Of a stretch of 64,000 bases of DNA, positions 6,866 to 15,399 are shown piece after piece. Under the pieces are notes generated by a model. The model did not search any database. It saw nothing but the letters and a program-made list of their open reading frames with translations, and was not told the origin of the DNA. Source of the DNA: JAVKSL01 sp039583695 (GTDB lineage: Bacteria; Actinomycetota; Acidimicrobiia; Acidimicrobiales; JAJPHD01); contig JAVKSL010000006.1 in NCBI GenBank assembly GCA_039583695.1, positions 1 to 64,000 on the forward strand. The letters are read 5' to 3'. Numbering within the stretch: position 1 is the stretch's first letter; each line of letters begins with the position of its first letter. A program made the translations under genes and the position numbers.

Positions 6866-8098
6866 ATGGTGGCCAAACTACCTGCCCAGCTGCACCCCTT
6901 TGCCCGTCCGGCTGCACCGGTCTCGACCTTCGTGAACATCGTCTCGGGGCAGGGCGCGACGGTGTTCGACGACTCGGGAAAGAGCTACGTGGACGCCCTC
7001 GGCAGCCTGTGGTACTGCCAGATCGGCCACGGGCGGGCCGAGATGGCCGACGCGATAGCCGCCCAGTGCCGCAGGCTGGCGGGTTTCCACACCTTCGATC
7101 GTTTCGCCAACCTGCCTGCCGAGGCCCTGTGTGAGGAGCTGGTGGGCTTGGCCCCGATGGAAGGTGCCCGGGTCTTTCTCACCAGCGGCGGCTCCGAGGC
7201 GGTGGAGACAGCCATCAAGCTGGCCCGGATGGCTCAGGTCCGGGCTGGGCACCCTGAGCGGACGTTGGTGGTGAGTCGGCGCCCCTCCTATCACGGCGTC
7301 ACCTATGCGGCGATGTCCGCGACTGGTCTTCCGCCGAATCAGGAGGGCTGGGGTCCTCTCCTGCCCGACGTGGTGCAGGTGGACAAGGACGACTTGGACA
7401 AGCTGGATGTCGTGCTGGCCGAGGAGGGCTCTCGCCTGGCCGCCATCCTGTCCGAGCCGGTGATTGGCAGCGGCGGGGTGTATCCACCTCCGCCGGGATA
7501 CCTCGGCGCGTTGCGACAGCGCTGTGACCGTCATGGGGCTTACCTGATCCTGGATGAGGTCATCTGCGGCTTCGGCCGCTTGGGGACCTGGTGGGGAGCG
7601 CAGCACTATGGCGTCCGGCCGGACGTGGTCACCTTCGCCAAAGGAGTCACCTCTGGCTACCAGCCAGTCGGTGGGGTCCTGGTGGGTCCTGCGGTCCGGG
7701 AGCCGTTGGAAGCTGAGCTGGGGTTTGTCCTGCGCCACGGCAATACCTACAGCGGGCACCCTGCGGGTTGCGCTGCCGGCTTGGCAAACTTGGCCATAAT
7801 GCGTCGCGAGGGCTTGGTGGAGCGAGCGGGCCAGGTAGGCGACAGGCTGTCTGAGGGGCTGCGCGGCCTGGTGGACGGTTCACGGGTTCTTGAAGCCCGG
7901 GGCGCGGGCGCAGTGTGGGCACTGGGCTTCGGCCCGGACCTGGACGCGGTCGCGGTGCGCGACGCCATGCTCGAGCGGGGGGTGATCGCCCGCCCGATCG
8001 GCCCCCCAACAATGGCCTTCTGCCCACCCCTGGTGATCACCGACGCCGAGATGAATCACCTGATCGAAGCGACGGGGGCGGCTATAGCCGCAGTCTGA
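6866..8098 (+). CDS. Class III (omega) aminotransferase, PLP-dependent
   Basis: A 410-residue fold-type I transaminase. Landmarks in order are the N-terminal YVDALGSLWYCQIGH, the cofactor phosphate region FLTSGGSEAVETAIK (about 101-115), YHGVTYAAMSATG (about 141-153), LILDEVICGFGR with the PLP Asp (about 226-237), the Schiff-base Lys in TFAKGVTSGYQP, and HGNTYSGHPAGCA. The class uses omega-amino acids, diamines, beta-alanine or related donors; I cannot tell which substrate applies. It begins 5 bp after ctaF, probably as part of the same transcript, without an obvious functional link to respiration. Confidence 0.9.
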   Translation: MVAKLPAQLHPFARPAAPVSTFVNIVSGQGATVFDDSGKSYVDALGSLWYCQIGHGRAEMADAIAAQCRRLAGFHTFDRFANLPAEALCEELVGLAPMEGARVFLTSGGSEAVETAIKLARMAQVRAGHPERTLVVSRRPSYHGVTYAAMSATGLPPNQEGWGPLLPDVVQVDKDDLDKLDVVLAEEGSRLAAILSEPVIGSGGVYPPPPGYLGALRQRCDRHGAYLILDEVICGFGRLGTWWGAQHYGVRPDVVTFAKGVTSGYQPVGGVLVGPAVREPLEAELGFVLRHGNTYSGHPAGCAAGLANLAIMRREGLVERAGQVGDRLSEGLRGLVDGSRVLEARGAGAVWALGFGPDLDAVAVRDAMLERGVIARPIGPPTMAFCPPLVITDAEMNHLIEATGAAIAAV

Positions 8099-8115
8099 GG
8101 GGTCAGCACAGATAT

Positions 8116-8156
8116 GGTAGTGATGTGGGGTCCATAGCAACCACAAGCACTACCAC
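8116..8156. repeat. Dispersed hairpin repeat (TGGGGTCYATARCAACCA), copy 1
   Basis: GGTAGTG at 8116-8122 pairs with CACTACC at 8148-8154, with an inner GTGG/CCAC pair. The 31-nt core at 8126-8156 matches 39106-39136 at 27 positions. It lies just downstream of the aminotransferase stop codon. There is no U-tract. Confidence 0.6.
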
Positions 8157-8165
8157 CTCCTGCGG

Positions 8166-8240
8166 GGCGGGGCGGGCGGGCCGTAGCGGGCAGGCCGTAG
8201 CGGGCGGGCGGGCCGTAGCGGGCGGGCGGGCGGGGCGGGA
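8166..8240. repeat. Intergenic GC-rich tandem repeat (GGGCGGGCCGTAGC units)
   Basis: Three copies of GGGCCGTAGC or GGCCGTAGC are separated by 4-bp GGGC steps, giving units of 14-18 bp. The array sits between the convergent aminotransferase and PAC2 genes and ends 8 bp before the PAC2 stop codon. Confidence 0.7.
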
Positions 8241-8248
8241 GCGGACAC

Positions 8249-9118
8249 CTATTGCTCGCCTTGTTGGTCGCGCAGGAACTTGCTGACCTCTCGGGCCAGC
8301 TCGTCGCCGGACACCGGCTCGAGCGGCTCGTCGTCCGCAAGATCCTGGTCGCCGGCCTCCTCCAAGCGGGCCACATAGACCACCGCGTCCTCGTCTGCCG
8401 CCACCATCTCGTTCACTTGACGCTCGTAGACCGAGGTGGCCACCTTGAGGTCGAAGGCGTCGAGCTTCACGCCCAGAAGGCCCACTGTCCGCTCGACCAA
8501 CGCCAGCGTGGCCTTGGGCGACGGGCTCTGGGCAACGTAGTGCGGGACGCTGGCCCACAGCGATACCGAAGGGATGCCTGCGGTGGCGAAGGCGTCGTGA
8601 AGGATCCCCAGGATCCCGGTCGGACCCTCGTACCGTGATGTCGAGAGTCCGAAGCGGGTCACCAGCTCAGGATCCGCCGCGGTGCCCGTCACCTTTACCG
8701 GCCGGGTGTGGGCGATGTCCGCCAGGAGCGCCCCCAAGCCCACCACCATCTCCACGTTCAGCTCGGTGGCCACGCTCACCACTGCCTCTGCGAAGTGTCG
8801 CCAGCGTAGGCCAGGCTCAGCTCCGGCCAGCAGCACGATGTCGCGTTGACCGCCGGGGACCGACGCGGCAGAAAGGGTGATGGTCGGCCATTCAATCCGC
8901 CGCGTGAGGCCATCCCTGAGGCGTATCTGCGGTCGGGCGACCGTGAAATCGAAGAAGTCCTCGGGGTCGATCTCGGCGAACACCCGAGCTGACCAGGCGC
9001 GCACCAGATACTCAACTGCCGCGCTGGCCGCGTCGGCCGCGTCGTTCCAACCCCCGAAGGCAAGCACCATCACCGGTTGTCGCAGGTCCGGGCGACGCTG
9101 CCAGTGAACAGAGCTCAC
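8249..9118 (-). CDS. PAC2-family protein (proteasome-assembly-chaperone-like)
   Basis: The 289-residue product carries the PAC2 domain. Diagnostic stretches are RPDLRQPVMVLAFGGWNDAA near the N-terminus, SVATELNVEMVVGLGALLAD in the middle, and GILGILHDAFATAGIPSVSLWASVPHYVA with SPKATLALVE in the second half. In eukaryotes and archaea PAC2 proteins act in proteasome assembly; in actinobacteria the role is unproven. GTG at 9118 gives the N-terminus usual for the family, but its Shine-Dalgarno-like GGAGGG abuts the start. It is transcribed divergently from a DNA methyltransferase across a 34-bp gap that holds a palindrome. Confidence 0.85.
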   Translation of the reverse strand: MSSVHWQRRPDLRQPVMVLAFGGWNDAADAASAAVEYLVRAWSARVFAEIDPEDFFDFTVARPQIRLRDGLTRRIEWPTITLSAASVPGGQRDIVLLAGAEPGLRWRHFAEAVVSVATELNVEMVVGLGALLADIAHTRPVKVTGTAADPELVTRFGLSTSRYEGPTGILGILHDAFATAGIPSVSLWASVPHYVAQSPSPKATLALVERTVGLLGVKLDAFDLKVATSVYERQVNEMVAADEDAVVYVARLEEAGDQDLADDEPLEPVSGDELAREVSKFLRDQQGEQ

Positions 9119-9123
9119 CCCTC

Positions 9124-9153
9124 CACGATACTGGGGCGCGCAGCAGTATCGTG
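9124..9153. promoter_or_regulatory. Perfect 10-bp inverted repeat between PAC2 and methyltransferase genes
   Basis: CACGATACTG (9124-9133) and CAGTATCGTG (9144-9153) are exact complements separated by 10 bp. The right arm ends on the first base of the methyltransferase GTG codon, and the left arm is 5 bp from the PAC2 start. It is a good candidate for a dimeric operator controlling both genes, or for a methyltransferase recognition site used in autocontrol (inference). Confidence 0.6.
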
Positions 9154-9932
9154 TGCGAATGGAGCCGCGCACCATCCGCGGCGCGCTTCGCGATGCGCTG
9201 GATCGCGATGGCGTGGCCCTTCTCCCACCGTTGGACGTCCACCAGACAATGTCGTTGGTGGCGAGCGTGGACCTGGACGTTCGGGTCACGATGCTGGACC
9301 CCTGGTACAACAAGGGCGTTGGCGGGGTCAGAGACGACTACGACGAGCTCATCGGTGGCTTGCTGAGCGGCGCCGCAAGCGTCTCGGACCATGCGTTTCT
9401 GTGGGGCTTCCCCGAGATCGTCGCTCGGTACGTGGATCGGCTGCCGGTCCCGCTCGAGCTGGTGGCGTGGCTGACCTGGTACTACAAGAACAATCCGTCG
9501 GTGATCAGGGGGTGGCGCTCGGCGCAGATGGCTTGCCTGCATGTCGCGCGCCCCGGTGCCCGGCTGTATCCCGAGCATTTCCTCAACGAGATCCAGCTGG
9601 AAAAGCGTTCGCAGGGAAAGCTGCGCTACATGCCCGGTCCCACCAGCGTTGTCGAGGGGCATCTGGACGTGATCGAGGAGTCCCTGATGGTCGGCTTCGT
9701 GGGTCGGGGAGAGCAGACCGGACACCCCTCCCAGAAGCCGTCCCGGGTGTTCGAGACACTGCTGCGAATGGTCGTCGACACCGGGGACGTGGTACTGGAT
9801 CCGATGTGTGGGTCGGGCACCACCGGCCAGGCCGCCAGGGCGCTCGGATGCCGGGCAATTCTGGCTGATCACGACCCGGCCTACGTGGAGCTGACCGCCA
9901 AACGTCTTGTGGTCAGCCCGCTCACCATGTAG
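9153..9932 (+). CDS. DNA methyltransferase, beta class (N4-cytosine/N6-adenine type)
   Basis: A 259-residue SAM-dependent enzyme with motifs in the beta-class order. The catalytic motif IV is DPWYNKG (about residues 49-55), HPSQKPSRVFE lies near 191, and the SAM-binding motif I LDPMCGSGTTG follows at about 211-221. The central region likely holds the target-recognition segment. The start is GTG at 9153 or ATG at 9159; neither has a clear ribosome binding site and the start overlaps a palindrome. No restriction endonuclease gene is nearby, so it behaves as an orphan methyltransferase, perhaps regulatory. Confidence 0.85.
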   Translation: MRMEPRTIRGALRDALDRDGVALLPPLDVHQTMSLVASVDLDVRVTMLDPWYNKGVGGVRDDYDELIGGLLSGAASVSDHAFLWGFPEIVARYVDRLPVPLELVAWLTWYYKNNPSVIRGWRSAQMACLHVARPGARLYPEHFLNEIQLEKRSQGKLRYMPGPTSVVEGHLDVIEESLMVGFVGRGEQTGHPSQKPSRVFETLLRMVVDTGDVVLDPMCGSGTTGQAARALGCRAILADHDPAYVELTAKRLVVSPLTM

Positions 9933-9995
9933 AGCTGACACGTGCCTGCCGGGCTCTGGTGGCGTGCTTGCCGGGTTCTGGACGCTCCGGCCGGA

Positions 9996-10001
9996 TAGCC
10001 T
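9996..10001 (+). promoter_or_regulatory. Probable -10 box of the Ser/Thr kinase gene
   Basis: TAGCCT lies 6 nt before the GTG at 10008. With no clear ribosome binding site, a leaderless transcript is likely. No good -35 is seen. Confidence 0.35.
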
Positions 10002-10007
10002 GGTGAG

Positions 10008-12150
10008 GTGAGCGACGCGGGTCCGGGTCTGGCTGGGGGCCGAGTTGATCGGATGCTGGTTGGCCGATACCAGCTGACCAGGTTCATCGCGAGCGGCGGG
10101 ATGGCTGAGGTTTGGGAGGGGCGGGACATCCGCCTCGCCCGGCTGGTGGCCATAAAGATGCCCCTTCCACACATTCGCCAGCTTGATCACGCCATGACCC
10201 GCTTTCGTCGAGAGGCAGTGGCGGCGGCGAAGCTCTCCCATCCGAACGTGGTGGCGGTTTACGACACGGGCACCGACGGACCGGACACGTTCATCGTCAT
10301 GGAGCGGGTCGTGGGGGAGAGCCTGGCGGAGCTGCTCAGCCGGGAAGGGTCGCTGAGCGTCGAGCAGGCGGTGACGATAGCGGCTCAGGTGGCGGCAGCG
10401 CTGGATTTTGCTCACCGAGCCGGCGTGGTTCACCGGGACGTCAAGCCAGCCAACATCCTGGTGACATCCGACGGAGTGGTCAAGGTGACCGACTTCGGCA
10501 TCGCCAAGGCAGTGCAGGACGAGGGGCTCACCGACACCCGGGCAACGCTGGGCACTGCCCGCTACGCCGCACCGGAGCAGCTGGATGGGCGACTCCCGGA
10601 CGGCCGGACCGACGTGTACGCATTGGGGGTGGTTCTGTACGAGATGCTCTGCGGCAGGGCGCCATTCCGGGCTGACAGCGAGATAGCCGTGGCGATGGCC
10701 CACATCCGAGATGCGCCGGTCCCGCCGTCGAAGCTTCGGCAGGACCTGCCTAGGTGGTTGGAGGGGGTGGTGCTGCAGGCGCTGGCAAAGGAGCCTGAGA
10801 ATCGCTTCGAGTCAGCCGCAGCAATGCGGGCCCTCCTGCTCCGTGGGATCAGCCCAGCAGGTCTGGGCCCGGGGGTGGTGGGCCCGGGGGTGGTGGGCCC
10901 GGGGGTGGTGGGCCCGGGGGTGGTGGGCCCGGGGGTGGTGNNNNNNNNNNNNNNNNNNNNNNNNNNNNNNNNNNNNNNNNNNNNNNNNNNNNNNNNNNNN
11001 NNNNNNNNNNNNNNNNNNNNNNNNNNNNNNNNNNNNNNNNGTGGTGGGCCCGGGGGTGGTGGGCCCGGGGGTGGTGGGCCCGGGGGTGGTGGGCCCGGGG
11101 GTGGTGGGCCCGGGGGTAGGGCAGGGCGACGACGGCTGGGCGGAGCTGGCAGGCGACCGGGCAGCTCCGCGCGACGGCGGGGCAGGGCCAATCTCGGCGG
11201 GCCTGGACGGGACGCAGGGAGGTGGTGTTGCCCCGGGCGGAGCCACTGTTGGCAGCAGCGTCACTCCCGGCAAAGGCCGGGGAGCGAAAGACGTTGTGAC
11301 CTCCCTGGTGGTGCCAAAGTATCGGGGCGGCCGTGAGCCCTCCAGCGCTTGGGGGTCCGCGAAGCGCCATGACCGCCTTATTCCACTGCTCCGCCGCGTG
11401 GTCGGACCTCACCGGCCAGGCCAGCGGGGCGGACCTCACCGGCCAGGCCAGCGGGGCCGCTTCTCTGGCCGGCGCCGGCTGCCTCTGGTGGTGGGGGGCG
11501 TGGTGCTGGTCGCGCTGGTGGTGATGGCAGTCCTGTTGTCCCAGCTGACCGGCAGTCCGGGCCCCGGGGGCTCGAAGGGCGCCGTGCCCAGGTCCGGTTC
11601 CAACTCCGGCCCGGCTCGGCAGCTAACGACCCTCAAGATTGCAGGGGGGGTCCTCTTCGACCACACCACTGGCGTGCCCGGAAACCAAGACCCGGGTGAG
11701 AACCCTGCCCAGATCCCCAACCTCTACGATGGCAACCCCTCGACCTCGTGGAGCACAGCCCAGTACAAGGGCCGATTCGCCCAATCCTTCGGCAACCTCA
11801 AGCCGGGAGTGGGTGTCGTCTTGGAGCTGGCCAATGTCGATAAGCTCAGCCAGCTACAGATACTTTCCTCGCCGGGCACCCTGGGATGGCAGGCCTCCAT
11901 CTATGTGTCCAACCAGGTCCAGTGCACCCTCGGCGCTTGGGGCTCCCCGGTGGCCAGCCAGACGGCCACGACGACGACGACAACGTTCAACTTGGGGAAA
12001 GTGCAGGGATCCGAGGTGCTGGTCTGGCTGACCAAGCTGGGCCCGGCTGCTCAGGCGACCCTTGACGAGGCCACCCTCACCGGGTCGGTGGGTTCAGCCA
12101 GCGCCACGGTGCCCGGCACCGCAGTGTGTGGCGGGTCGAGCGGCTCTTAG
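10008..12150 (+). CDS. Membrane Ser/Thr protein kinase with discoidin-like extracellular domain (contains assembly gap)
   Basis: A PknB-type kinase signals across the membrane by phosphorylating Ser/Thr. The kinase domain spans about residues 21-285, with Gly loop IASGGMAEVWEG, Lys50 (AIKM), catalytic HRDVKPANIL at 142, DFGIAK at 162 and APEQ. A GPGVV tandem repeat follows, interrupted by 100 N, then a basic linker with GPHRPGQRG twice, one membrane helix (LVVGGVVLVALVVMAVLL) and a C-terminal domain containing LYDGNPSTSWSTAQYKG, which resembles F5/8-type C (discoidin-like) folds. PASTA repeats are absent. The frame appears to change across the gap only because 100 N is arbitrary: both flanks read GPGVV in the same phase. 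Start GTG 10008; ATG 10053 is the alternative. Confidence 0.85.
10866..11121. repeat. 15-bp coding tandem repeat (GPGVV) with assembly gap
   Basis: The unit GGCCCGGGGGTGGTG occurs five times before the gap (10866-10940) and about five times after it (11041-11121, the last unit altered). The 100 N at 10941-11040 mark an unresolved length. The missing part must be 9 bp plus a multiple of 15 for the unit phase to match, which keeps the gene in frame. Confidence 0.95.
11404..11457. repeat. 27-bp coding duplication in the kinase linker
   Basis: Two identical 27-bp units (11404-11430 and 11431-11457) encode GPHRPGQRG twice, in the basic linker just before the membrane helix. Confidence 0.9.
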
Positions 12151-12921
12151 ACCCAGACAACATGTGCCTGGCTCGTAGGCCAGACCGGCCCGAGCCTGCC
12201 ACCAAGAGGCAATCCTGGGGCTCCAGGCGGGGTCGACCACCCGTCCTACGGGCACCAAGGCTACGACTGTGGCGCCGGCCCTGGCCAGGGATGACGCCGC
12301 GCTCTGAGCCCTGGCACCGGAGGTCCAGGTGTCGTCGAGGAGGAGGATCCGCTGTCCATCGACCTTGTTTCCGACCCGAAAGCCTCCCTCGTCTGCCCAC
12401 AGGTGGCCGAGGGGCACAGCGGTGCGCACGAGCAGCCTGGTGTGCTGGGCGCTGAGCCAGGGAACCAGCCGAATTGCCTCTTCGAGAGGGTGGGGGACCG
12501 CACCAGATGTGGACGGGACTGTGGTCACCAGGTCCCAGGGCAGCCGGCCGGACCCACCTCCCCCGAGGCAGCGGGCGTGGGTGGCCAGGAAGCCAGCCAG
12601 CAGTGTGACCACGACCCGTGCGTAGTGCTCACGCACGCCAGCTGATCGTCCATCCTTGTACGTCCGCAGCGCCCGGTGGAGCGTGCCGCCCAGCGCGTAC
12701 AGGCTCACCGGGGCAACCCTATGACACGGTCTGGCAACCTGGGTGAGCACCCGGGAGCACGAAAAGCACAATGTGTAGCCAACCCGGCGAGGTCCCTTGC
12801 ACACCGGGCACACGTCCGGACCGCCACCGGGCACGGGCCGGCACCACCCAGCCAGGCCGCGCCACCCTTCCAGCTCGCGCCCCCCGCCGAGCGGTTCGGC
12901 CCGTTCGGGGACCGAGCCCAC
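12094..12921 (-). CDS. comF: ComF-type phosphoribosyltransferase-fold protein
   Basis: ComF proteins take part in DNA uptake and single-strand DNA handling in competent bacteria. The 275-residue product has an N-terminal zinc-finger-like CPVCKGP...CFSC (about 38-54) and a PRTase-type loop ILLLDDTWTSGARAQSA (about 192-208). The ARPCHRVAPVSLYALGG stretch also fits the family. GTG at 12921 lies 5 bp after the dprA stop, so the two are probably one operon. The 3' end overlaps the convergent kinase gene by 57 bp. Confidence 0.82.
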   Translation of the reverse strand: MGSVPERAEPLGGGRELEGWRGLAGWCRPVPGGGPDVCPVCKGPRRVGYTLCFSCSRVLTQVARPCHRVAPVSLYALGGTLHRALRTYKDGRSAGVREHYARVVVTLLAGFLATHARCLGGGGSGRLPWDLVTTVPSTSGAVPHPLEEAIRLVPWLSAQHTRLLVRTAVPLGHLWADEGGFRVGNKVDGQRILLLDDTWTSGARAQSAASSLARAGATVVALVPVGRVVDPAWSPRIASWWQARAGLAYEPGTCCLGLRAARPATHCGAGHRGAG

Positions 12922-12926
12922 CCGCT

Positions 12927-13748
12927 CTACCCGATGTCGAGACTGAGCTGGCCTGATTGGCCCGGTCCGACCGGGCGAGTAGGTCTAGAACCCGAACTGT
13001 GGGACATGGGTGCCGCTGAGAGGCCGAAATATCCCAAAGCTCGACCCTGGAGCGCTTCGAGCACGTCCTCTGCCCCCCCCACCGCCAACGCAGACCCCGA
13101 CTCGACCAGCGACCGGGCCCACGCCTCCGCGTCCACCACCAACGAGGACATCATCAGCAAACGGCCCTGCTCCCGCGCCAGCCGGCTCTGCAGCCGGGCA
13201 CCGCTGCGGGCCGAGGCCTCCACGACGACAGTCGCGAGCGCCAGCCCGGACGAGACTGCGTTGCGCTGACGAAACTGCTCCGGCGCGGGCAGGGTCCAGG
13301 GCCACCATTGGGACATGAGCGCCCCCGATCCGGCCACGTCCGATGCCAGCGCAGAGTGCTCAGGCGGGTACACGCACGACAGCCCCGAGCCAAGCACGCC
13401 GATGGTCCTGCCCCCAGCCGACAGCGCACCCCGGTGAGCAGCGGCATCGATCCCCCTGGCCAGCCCGGAGACCACTGTCACCCCGGCCTCGGCCAGCTCG
13501 GCGGCCAAGAGCCCCGCCACCTCCAGACCCGACGCCGACGCCCGCCGGGTCCCGACCACCGACACGGCCAGGGCGTCACCGGCTACCAGGCTCCCCCGAA
13601 CGAACAGCACGGCCGGAGCCCCTGCCACCGTTCCCAGGTTGCTCGGGTACTCCGCCGACCCCAGGAGGATCACCGACCCGCAAAAGTCGGCCAGGCGCTC
13701 CCCAAAGCGCTCCAGCTCTCCGAAGCTGCTCGGCCCGGCCTCGCTCAC
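12927..13748 (-). CDS. dprA: DNA-processing protein DprA (Smf), Rossmann-fold
   Basis: DprA binds incoming single-stranded DNA and loads RecA during transformation. The 273 residues show the DprA Rossmann-fold pattern: VVGTRRASASGLEVA, VVSGLARGIDAAAHRGAL, TIGVLGSGLSCVYPPEHSAL, and PEQFRQRNAVSSGLALATVVVEA followed by SGARLQSRLAREQGR. The C-terminus is shorter and less conserved than in classical DprA. GTG at 13748 is preferred because TAGGG lies about 9 bp upstream; GTG 13766 is possible. Gene order dprA-comF supports a competence function. Confidence 0.88.
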   Translation of the reverse strand: MSEAGPSSFGELERFGERLADFCGSVILLGSAEYPSNLGTVAGAPAVLFVRGSLVAGDALAVSVVGTRRASASGLEVAGLLAAELAEAGVTVVSGLARGIDAAAHRGALSAGGRTIGVLGSGLSCVYPPEHSALASDVAGSGALMSQWWPWTLPAPEQFRQRNAVSSGLALATVVVEASARSGARLQSRLAREQGRLLMMSSLVVDAEAWARSLVESGSALAVGGAEDVLEALQGRALGYFGLSAAPMSHSSGSRPTRPVGPGQSGQLSLDIG

Positions 13749-13797
13749 GCCCGCTACCCTAGACACAGGGTGTATCACAGAGAAGGAGCACAAGGTC

Positions 13798-14979
13798 ATG
13801 CTGAGCCCGGTCATCGTCGACGCAATGCGAGCTCCGGGCGGCAAGCGGGGCGGGAGCCTCGCCGGTTGGCACCCGGTCGACCTGGCTGCGCACGTGCTCA
13901 AGGCATTGGTGGAGCGCAACAATTTCGACCCGGCCCTGATCGACGACGTAATCATGGGGTGCGTCACCCAGGTCGGTGAGCAGTCCCTCAATGTGGCTCG
14001 CAACGCGGTCCTGGCCGCGGGCTGGCCCGAGGTGGTCCCGGCCACGACAATCGACCGCCAGTGCGGTTCCTCCCAGCAGGCCCTGCACTTCGCGGCTCAG
14101 GGGATTGCCGCGGGTAGCTACGACGTCGTCATCGCCGGGGGGGTCGAGTGCATGACCCGGGTCCCGATGGGGGCCAACATGGTCTCCGGTCCGGGAGCGC
14201 CTTTTGGCCCGGCCCTCACCGAGCGCTACGCCGCGGCCGGCGGCCTGGTCCCCCAGGGTATCTCGGCGGAGATGATCGCCGAGCGCTGGGGCCTGTCCCG
14301 CACGGCCCTGGACACCTTCGGCGCCGAGAGCCAACGCCGGGGTGCCCAAGCGACAGCCGAGGGTCGCTTCGAGCGCGAGATCGTCCCGATCCCGATCAGG
14401 GATTCCAACGGCCGGGAGACCGGCAAGGTCCTCAGTGCCGACGAGGGCCTCCGTCCCGGCACCACTGTCGAGATCCTGGCCAACCTCAAGCCAGCATTCA
14501 AGGCCGACGGCGTCGTCACCGCGGGCAACTCCTCTCAGATTACCGACGGCGCATCGGCAGTGCTGTTGATGAGCGAGGAGCGCGCCACCACGCTGGACCT
14601 GGTGCCCCGGGCGCGCTTTGTCGCCTTTGCCCTGGCTGGAGTGGATCCCCGGATCATGCTCACCGGCCCCATTCCCGCCACCACCAAGGTGCTGGAGCGG
14701 GCCAAGCTCACCCTCGACGACATCGATCGCATCGAGATAAACGAGGCTTTCGCTTCTGTGGTCCTGGCCTGGGAGGCCGAGCATCACCCGGACATGTCCA
14801 AGGTCAACCCAAACGGTGGCGCCATCGCCCTCGGGCACCCGCTGGGGGCGACCGGCGCCAAGCTGACGGCCACCCTGCTCCACGAGCTGGAGCGCAGCGG
14901 CGGCCGCTACGGCCTGCAGACCATGTGCGAGGGCGGGGGAATGGCGAATGCCATGATCATCGAGCGCATCGGGCCCTAA
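13798..14979 (+). CDS. Thiolase family acetyl-CoA acetyltransferase
   Basis: Thiolases join or split acyl-CoA and acetyl-CoA. The 393-residue product has the acyl-accepting Cys in DRQCGSSQQALHFAA (about 80-94), the NEAFA motif, the catalytic His in GGAIALGHPLGATGA, and the C-terminal Cys in CEGGGMANAM. The ATG at 13798 follows AAGGAG at a good distance, and the frame upstream belongs to antisense dprA. The gene stands alone, so acetoacetyl-CoA synthesis and beta-oxidation are both possible. Its last 27 coding bases recur nearly unchanged at 3421-3447. Confidence 0.93.
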   Translation: MLSPVIVDAMRAPGGKRGGSLAGWHPVDLAAHVLKALVERNNFDPALIDDVIMGCVTQVGEQSLNVARNAVLAAGWPEVVPATTIDRQCGSSQQALHFAAQGIAAGSYDVVIAGGVECMTRVPMGANMVSGPGAPFGPALTERYAAAGGLVPQGISAEMIAERWGLSRTALDTFGAESQRRGAQATAEGRFEREIVPIPIRDSNGRETGKVLSADEGLRPGTTVEILANLKPAFKADGVVTAGNSSQITDGASAVLLMSEERATTLDLVPRARFVAFALAGVDPRIMLTGPIPATTKVLERAKLTLDDIDRIEINEAFASVVLAWEAEHHPDMSKVNPNGGAIALGHPLGATGAKLTATLLHELERSGGRYGLQTMCEGGGMANAMIIERIGP

Positions 14980-15077
14980 TGGGGGTCGATCAGCCCGGCC
15001 CGAGTGATTGTGGGTCAGGATGGTCGAGCTGGGCCGCTGGCAGGTGAGCCCGGGAGCTCGAAGCGACTTTTGACAGG

Positions 15078-15326
15078 CACCCGGACACAGAGGTGGTCGT
15101 ATCCCAGCCGATTGGCGACCATTCTCGGTGCCCGGGTGCTCGGCGAGTTCGGCGGCCATCAGCGCCTCACCAGGGGCTCGGGCCTACTACGACTCCAAAC
15201 GAGCAGCAGGCCACCCACCATTCAGCCCAGCGGGCATGGGCAACCGCCTGGTGGGCATCTTGCATGGCTGTCTTGCCAATCACAGGATCTACGACGAGAA
15301 CGTTCGCTTGGGGGCGCCGCTCAGAC
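15078..15326 (+). pseudogene. Decayed IS110-family transposase, C-terminal fragment
   Basis: Three short peptides in different frames follow the order of an IS110 transposase C-terminus: HPDTEVVVSQPI (from 15078), then LATILGARVLGEFGG (shifted frame), then AISASPGARAYYDSKRAAGH with GNRLVGILHGCL and YDE (shifted again). The segment usually lying between GEFG and SASPGARAYY is missing. At least one frameshift and one internal deletion are therefore present and nothing functional remains. It occupies most of the 420-bp gap between the thiolase and SCP2 genes; the rest holds nothing else I recognise. Confidence 0.72.
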
Positions 15327-15361
15327 CAGACCATCAAACAGGCAGCGTGAAGGCAGCCGAC

Positions 15362-15391
15362 TTGACAACTTGCAGCCGTGGGATGTCTAAG
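15362..15391 (+). promoter_or_regulatory. Probable promoter of the SCP2 gene
   Basis: A perfect TTGACA (15362-15367) is followed by TCTAAG at 15386-15391 (18-bp spacer). The ATG at 15400 lies 8 nt downstream, so the mRNA is probably leaderless. Confidence 0.55.
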
Positions 15392-15399
15392 CTGCCCCC

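Noticed and set aside
8116..8156. Rho-independent terminator after the aminotransferase gene
   Set aside because: The hairpin lacks a T-run, and the same sequence recurs at 39106 outside any gene end of the same type.
9012..10703. 563-codon minus-strand open frame across the methyltransferase and kinase genes
   Set aside because: It is antisense to two well-supported genes, is rich in His/Arg/Gly typical of GC-rich shadow frames, and shows no family motif.
13759..15159. 466-codon minus-strand open frame opposite the thiolase
   Set aside because: Antisense shadow of a thiolase with intact catalytic motifs; no start signal or recognisable protein sequence.
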